64,000 bases of DNA from Kingdonia uniflora. Taxonomy: Eukaryota; Streptophyta; Magnoliopsida; Ranunculales; Circaeasteraceae. The notes under the pieces are model-generated. The model did no database searches, was not told where the DNA came from, and worked only from the letters and a program-made list of their open reading frames with translations. The stretch is taken from the NCBI GenBank assembly GCA_014058105.1, contig JACGCM010001166.1, positions 1,302,001-1,366,000 of the forward strand, given 5' to 3'. This document shows, piece after piece, positions 58,294-64,000 of this stretch (positions are counted from its first letter, which is position 1; every line of letters starts with the position of its first letter). A program made the translations under genes and the position numbers.

Positions 58294-58662
58294 GAGCATC
58301 TCTGGTGCCAACATGATCTCCGGTACTAACATGATTCATTTAGGAATGGAAGGAAGATTAGAGTGATGGTGGGAAGATTAGAGTAATGGAGGGAAGAAGC
58401 TTTTAAGTTACCCTAAATAACCTAACTAAACAAAATCTAAAGAACTTAACTAAACAAAAATCTAATTAAATCAATTTAACTTGGGTGTGGGAGAGTAAAA
58501 AAATGGTTTGAAAAGTTGTAAATATTCAACACTTGAAGGGCATATTTGTCATTAGGTTGGGGTGTGTATCTAAGGTAAAAATGGGGTGTGCAAGTAGTGG
58601 CTCCCATGCCAATTACCAACAAACACAAAGTTCCCACAGACACGCCACTGCTGGAGATGCTC
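58294..58662. mobile_element. Tourist-like MITE (Harbinger-derived), 369 bp
   Basis: The left end GAGCATCTCTGGTG is preceded by TAA (58,291-58,293). The right end, inverted, is GAGCATCTCCAGCAGTGG and is followed by TAA (58,663-58,665). There is no coding capacity. The ends resemble those of the Harbinger element at 53,991 (GAACATCTCCAACAG), which could be a mobilising relative. Confidence 0.75.
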
Positions 58663-58735
58663 TAAACTGCTAGAGTTTCATAATTCCTTCGTTTCCATTA
58701 GAGTTGCCAAAATCAAATTTGGAGGGAATCGAAGT

Positions 58736-60052
58736 ATGCCTGTTGCTCGACCCGAGTCATCTGATGCTCGAATCATCGCTTATGTCGACGTGGATTGCTT
58801 CTATGTTCAAGGTAATATTCTTCTTTCACCATAACTCACCACCATCATCATCTGTGATCTCAAAAGTGAGAATTTGTGCTTATTTGTGAACTCTGAACAT
58901 ATATTTCTAACCAATTACACATACCCATTTGGTCATTTTGGTTTTAATGTTGATTTTTAGATGGTTGAAGTAGTTATTTGGGTGTAATTAGAGTTTGGTA
59001 TCTCTAGACGAGGAGTAATTTTAGGTATTTGAATCCATTACAGACTTAGGTATGTGTACGTCTGAGACTGAATTGCGCGGTTTACCATTTAGGGGCTTAC
59101 TTATTTGTAAAATTTGACGGAATTAGGCACCGCTCGGTACTCTGAAATTTATTTCTTTACAAACTAATGTTACCGGTGTTCCAAGCAGAGCGTTGGTTAA
59201 TTTAAGAGCTTTCTCTTTTTAGTGGCAAATGCCAAGCTGCCGTTGGTCGCTAGCATTCAATGTTGACAACCATCTGGCTAGCTTTCTTCACTGCCAACAT
59301 ATCCATGTATGTTTTCCATTCCATCACCAATTTGGCGAGAGAATTCGTATGCCTACATTCTTTCTCCAAATTGTCTGTTCAAATGTTCTTTTATCTCATT
59401 TTGAGATTTTTTATTTAGATTGTTTTCTATCTCAATTTTCCCCTTTTTTAGTTCTTTTATTTTAAGTTTTTTGTTCTTTCGTCTTTTTGTAGTTGAGCAA
59501 AGGAAACAACCAGCTTTACGAGGCATACCAACTGCTGTGGTGCAGTACAACGCCTGGAAAGGTGGGGGTTTGATAGCTGTTGGCTATGAAGCTCGCAAGT
59601 TCGGTATGAAGCGGTCAGTAGTTTGTTCTCATAAGTGTGCGATTTCTCGGATGTATAGACCATTAAAAGTTATTATGTGGCTTTCAGTTCCATGCGAGGA
59701 GATGAGGCAAAAAAACATGCCCAGAGATCCCTCTGGTTCAAGTCCCGGTTGCCCGTGGTAAGGCCGACTTGAACATATACCGCAATGCTGGTTCAGAGGT
59801 TTGTCTGAGTACCCAAGCATATTTTTCTTTGCTTTAAATCTGTTATTTGCATATAAGTTTAAGTAAAGGCATAGTTTTTTGCAGGTGGTTTCTATCCTTT
59901 CTAGGAGGGGCCGATGCGAGTAGGCATCAATTGATGAAGTGTATCTCAACCTTACTGATGCAGCTAAAACAATGTTATCAGAATATCCTCCAGAGACCTT
60001 GGAAACCATTGACGAAGAGGCACTCAAATCACATGTTTTAGAGCTTAATCAG
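58736..60052 (+). pseudogene. POLH: DNA polymerase eta, first four exons only
   Basis: Exon 1 (58,736-58,811) gives MPVARPESSDARIIAYVDVD with the first catalytic Asp. Exon 2 (59,493-59,613) gives EQRKQPALRGIPTAVVQYNA and KGGGLIAVGYEARKFGMKR. Exon 3 (59,688-59,798) has SMRGDEAKK then a one-base loss before CPEIPLVQVPVARGKADLN. Exon 4 (59,885-60,052) has VVSILSRRGRCE, a TAG at 59,921, then ASIDEVYLNLTDA with both catalytic residues. All introns have GT-AG ends. Pol eta is a Y-family translesion polymerase that copies past UV damage. The remaining exons are absent, so this is a truncated, intron-containing duplicate. Confidence 0.88.
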
Positions 60053-61740
60053 GTAATACATAATGATTTTCGCGAATACATTCTTTATATGCGCACGTTG
60101 AAAAATATATGTAACATGGCTTCCATCTATGGCAACTAGGACCAGCAAGTAGCAGTGTTGTTCGTCGTACTTTTATCTTTAACAAATGGCCCAGTATTCA
60201 ATTTATGTTGAAGCATATTGGAGGTTTTGTCTCATCAAAGACGACCTTCGGGGATCGTATCAAAGATGGGTCTGGAGTTCCAGTATAAAATCTTGGTTGA
60301 TTCAGGCTGCAACTCAAATCCCTCATGGGGTATTTCCAAATATTAATTATAATACTCTCTTTTCTGTTAAGTAAATTGAGATGTGGTTGATGAGAAAAAT
60401 GCTGGACAGCAACCGGACATTTTTGTGTGTTTTTTTTTTTTTTGGGGGGGGGTTCAAGATTATACTCACAAGTAGAGAAAACTTAAGCATGTATCAATGG
60501 AGCCGCCAGGATCCACCTTTGTCATGTTTACTGTTAATGGGAAGGCTCGAGCCTGAATTCGATTCGATCAGCTCTGTGGAGTTCTCAACAATGATATAGG
60601 AGGGAGGGTATGTTGCTATTTGAGTGACATTGAAGATTCTAGCACAATTGCTCACACGGATCCAAAGTAAGTCACTCACAATCCATGAGCTTTGATGGAT
60701 GGAAGCAGGGTTAGATATAGCCACGCAGAAAAGGGTTCTAGAATGTCAAAATGTGGCACTCTCCCGTCATTTGGACACCATGGAATGTCTGAAGACTCCT
60801 TAAAGCCATTTGTATGCATATTGAGAGTTATTTGAGGTTTGAGATCAAATAGATGTATGTATACACTAGTAATAGGTTGCCTTTTGCTTAAAACTGTCAC
60901 TACTGATGGTTAAGTTGAGTTTTCTTCGATTTGAGGATGATAGTGGCAAGACTTAAGGAGATTGATAACCTCGATTTTTCAATTACAGGTTGGGTCTGCC
61001 TTAAACACTGCTCACTTAAAAAAAAAGAAAGGAAAATAGTTACGAGGAAATCGTTTAGCTACAATACGATCTTCCTTGAGACATATAGAAAGATGTGCAG
61101 GATGTCTTCAGCGACACGTATTTAGTGGAGAACTACCCGCAATACTTGGATGTTGATTAGTACTAGTAAATTGATTAGCAAAAGTGTTTCTTTCCTTGAG
61201 AGATTACTCTTCCCATACAGCTCCATCTATGAGTTGTATCTGAAAAAGTTTACCCTTCAACAAGGTGACAAGACCCTGGATGAAAATATTGTACTGTTTG
61301 GAGAGATAGGTCGTATAAACAGAAATGTTTATTTTTTCTTATAAAACTCCGGACGTTGAGTTTAAAGGTTAAGAGTAAACAGTGGGGCGAAATCCGAATT
61401 TTGAATTCTTATTGAGGCTATGTCCTAAGTATTATTCATTAGGTCAGAGATCCAAGTGGAGATGGCATATCCCTAAGTAGCTGAAGTATATGTTTGCTTA
61501 TGTCCTATAGCTCCAACATTAGATAAAGGAGAAATTCCTTCCCTTTTCTGCTACAACTGTGATCGAGAGTAACGCAGAGGCAGGATACACGATTTTATGG
61601 TTTTGGTGTCCGTTTGACTCATCGAGGTGCGAGTAAGGGGTATGTGGTGGAGGCGCCAGAGGTTCAGTTTTTATTATCCCCACCTAATTGGGGCAGGTGA
61701 AAGGATAATAGACCTCATTCAGAGGTCGTTCGATATTTGA
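60053..61740. other. Region between the POLH relic and the copia relic
   Basis: A 50-codon plus frame near 60,141-60,290 (SVVRRTFIFNKWPSIQFMLK, HIGGFVSSKTTFGDRIKDG) looks protein-like but I do not recognise it. A T run and G run lie near 60,427-60,450. The rest shows nothing I can assign. Confidence 0.35.
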
Positions 61741-61749
61741 CGTTTCATA

Positions 61750-63420
61750 TTTTTTTTTGCAATAGCAATGGCATTGAACATCAAACTTCTATTTCAAAAA
61801 CCACACATCAAAATGGCAGGCCAAAAAGAAAAAAATCGTCATATTTTTTATCTTGCTCGTGCTGTCTATTGGTATGAATGTTCTGGTCTGACATTGTTCT
61901 TACGCGGTGTATCTTATCAACCCTTCTCCATATCGTGCTCTTGATTTTTGCGCCCCATATTCAATTCTATATCTTGATTATCTTGCTTTTAAGATTGTAC
62001 CTCGTGTATTTGGGTAGTCTAGTCCAAGTCGTTCGGTCTGCCTCTAAATAGTGTGTTTTAAAATTTGTGTTCTTGGGCTATTTTCATACCCAGAAGGGTT
62101 GTAGGTATTATCATCCCTAATCCCTCATCTCGTCGCCATTTCATCTCTATGGACACTACTTTCTTCGAACACGCTTAGATCTTTGTGGACGTTGTTCTAT
62201 CTCAGGGGGAGTGGTTCCAATTCATTCGTCTTCTTCCTTCAATTTTTATTATCTCCTTATCCTCTTTTAGTTCCACTTTCATTGGCCTTTCCGTCTGAAT
62301 CTACAATCTCACCTCCAGGGCCAACCTCCCGACCAGACTACCAAGCATCTCTTATCTCTCCAGATCTACTAGCTTCCACCAATTCACCTTTACCAAGTAT
62401 TGAGCCTTCTCTGATCTCTTATGTACAAGTTATTGTTTATGTTAATTTACCAGTTCCTCACTGATGATAGACCTATTGCTATTCTGAAAGAAGTGTAATG
62501 CAGGGAAGCGTGATATGTATTCAGAAACAACGGTTTATTCTATCACTGATTATACTTCAGATCATCGTTTGTCTCCTACTTACAAATTTTTCTTAGCTTC
62601 TCTCTCCTTGGTTGACATATCACGTACAGTGGTAGATTCGTTAGCCAAGCCCCATTGGAAGGCTGCAATGTTGGAAGAATTACATGCATTAGTGATCAAT
62701 AATACTCGGGCATTGGTTCCTTTTCTGCTTTGACGCAGAGCAGTCGGGTGTAAATGAGTGTTTCCAGTTAAAGAAAATCGAGATGAAATAATAAATAGGT
62801 ACAAGGCTCGATTATTTGCCAAGGATATGCACAGATACATGGTCTTGATTATCAGAGATGTTTGCTCCTTCGGCCAAGATAAATACGATTCAAGTCATCT
62901 TTTCTATTGCTGCGTCGAAGCCGTAGCCCCTTTTTCATATGGATGTGACAAATGCCTTTCTCAGTGGAACACTAAAGCAAGTAATCTATATGTCGCCACC
63001 TCCTGGTTTTCGCTCCTCTTTCGTTTCAAGCTAGTATGTTGGTTGAAGAAGTTTTTATATGGGCTTAAGTTGTCTCCTCGTACTTAGGTTGATACAATTG
63101 ATACCGCAAAATATGATTGACTTTGGATATGTTCCTAGTAGAGCTGGCCACACTTAGATACTTCAACATTCTTATGGGAAGACTGTTGCATTGCTTGTCT
63201 TAAATCCTATCTCAGTACTCGATTTCAGGTGAAGGATTTCGGTCCCTTGCGTTACTTCCTTGGGATTGAAGTTGCTCGTTCTAGTTTCAATATTCTTATC
63301 ACTTTGGGAAAGTACATTCTTGATCTTCTATTTGCTTCAAGATAACTTGCGTGTCGTCCTGCTAAGACTCCTCTTGGATATTGATATGAATTATGCTAAG
63401 GACGTTTACCACCTAAGGAG
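61750..63420 (+). pseudogene. Ty1/copia polyprotein relic (integrase to reverse transcriptase)
   Basis: Integrase end: NSNGIEHQTSISKTTHQNGR then PKRKNRHIFYLARAV (third acidic residue, usually in AERKNRH, is Lys). The region after it includes FLGYFHTQKGCRYYHP-like sequence. RT: HWKAAMLEELHALVINNTRA, RRAVGCK, INRYKARLFAKDM, RLKKFLYGLKLSPR-like, then TRFQVKDFGPLRYFLGIEVA and GKYILDLLFASR. The YVDD active-site segment is missing between about 63,140 and 63,185. The INT-before-RT order identifies Copia. No LTRs found; frameshifts throughout. Confidence 0.8.
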
Positions 63421-64000
63421 GGGCCCAATATACCGAGTACCAGAAACTACTAAAAGAAGAAACCGAAAAGAGTAAGAATCTATTTTTTGTTGAAGTTTAC
63501 TTTAAGTATTAGAAGGGATATATTTCAGGTTCTTGAGGTCAAGCGAATAAATTCAGAACATTATTAACCTTGTCGAAGTGATAAGAATTGATTTGCTTAT
63601 GTCAATGTAAAGCAATTTGCTTATTACTCGGTGATCTAGATCTATGTTGAAGTCTCCGGTACACGAAGGAGAGGAACAGTTGCAATAAGAGGGCATTGGA
63701 ATACATAGGGATGAAATCATACAGTAAATGGGCACCCGAACTCCTTGCAAGGGGAGAGTCAGATTGTCTAGTTCATTTGTGTGTTTTTTTTTTCTATCTC
63801 TGTGGACACCAGCCATTGTTCTCTTAATACTAGTTTACAACTTGGTTTGAGTCCTAGATTTACTCAACGCATACTCTCTCCCTTTCTGCCATATGTCCTC
63901 TAGGCATCTCTCTAAATTCTGAATTTCTTTTCTTGCTTCATACTTGTTTGTCACATATGTAGGGTTGAACCTATATTATATGCTTTAGGAGCAGAAACCA
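63421..64000. other. Right edge, no gene recognised
   Basis: Short open frames only. CACATATGTAGGGTTGAACC near 63,953-63,972 could be a splice acceptor, but no exon identity is visible. Confidence 0.35.

Noticed and set aside
1..64000. CRISPR arrays, bacterial operons, tRNA or rRNA genes
   Set aside because: The tandem arrays lack unique spacers and belong to retrotransposon 3' regions. The tRNA-like words are primer-binding sites. No cloverleaf or rRNA sequence was recognised.

Overview
This is nuclear DNA of a flowering plant, probably a eudicot. It is AT-rich, the host-type genes keep spliceosomal introns, and the recognisable families (RD22/USP-like BURP protein, PGG-domain ankyrin protein, CAT-type amino-acid transporter, DNA polymerase eta) are plant genes. 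I found no intact host gene: every recognisable coding region carries stops, frameshifts or truncations. The window is an old, transposon-rich intergenic block.

Left 60% (1-38,457): three large Ty3/gypsy LTR retrotransposons of the Tat type lie head to tail, all with gag-pol on the minus strand. Element A runs from beyond the left edge to about 7,583, B is 8,326-21,202 and C is 23,096-38,457. Each codes Gag, aspartic protease, reverse transcriptase, two RNase H domains and integrase. B and C are the same family: related LTRs, a TATA box in every LTR, the same primer-binding site and near-matching internal sequence. Between integrase and the 3' LTR all three carry a long extra region. In it lie tandem repeats and, on the plus strand (antisense to gag-pol), accessory genes: a short gene X in B and C, and a long intron-containing coiled-coil gene Y in A, B and C. 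In B and C gene Y has its own TATA box and leader intron.

Middle (38,458-53,900): a 231-bp tandem duplication; a BURP-gene pseudogene; anonymous AT-rich DNA; two copies of a PGG-domain fragment sharing one stop codon; an old Ty1/copia LTR; a 2,681-bp solo LTR (47,699-50,379) with a perfect 5-bp target duplication; and one long plus one short relic of a cationic amino-acid transporter gene.

Right (53,991-64,000): a decayed but almost complete PIF/Harbinger DNA transposon (53,991-57,061, TTA target duplication, both ORFs recognisable); an organelle-like segment; a Tourist-like MITE (58,294-58,662, TAA duplication); the first four exons of a DNA polymerase eta gene, inactivated; and a Ty1/copia polyprotein relic. 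The most interesting content is the accessory-gene region of the Tat elements and the evidence that their LTR edge moved by duplication.
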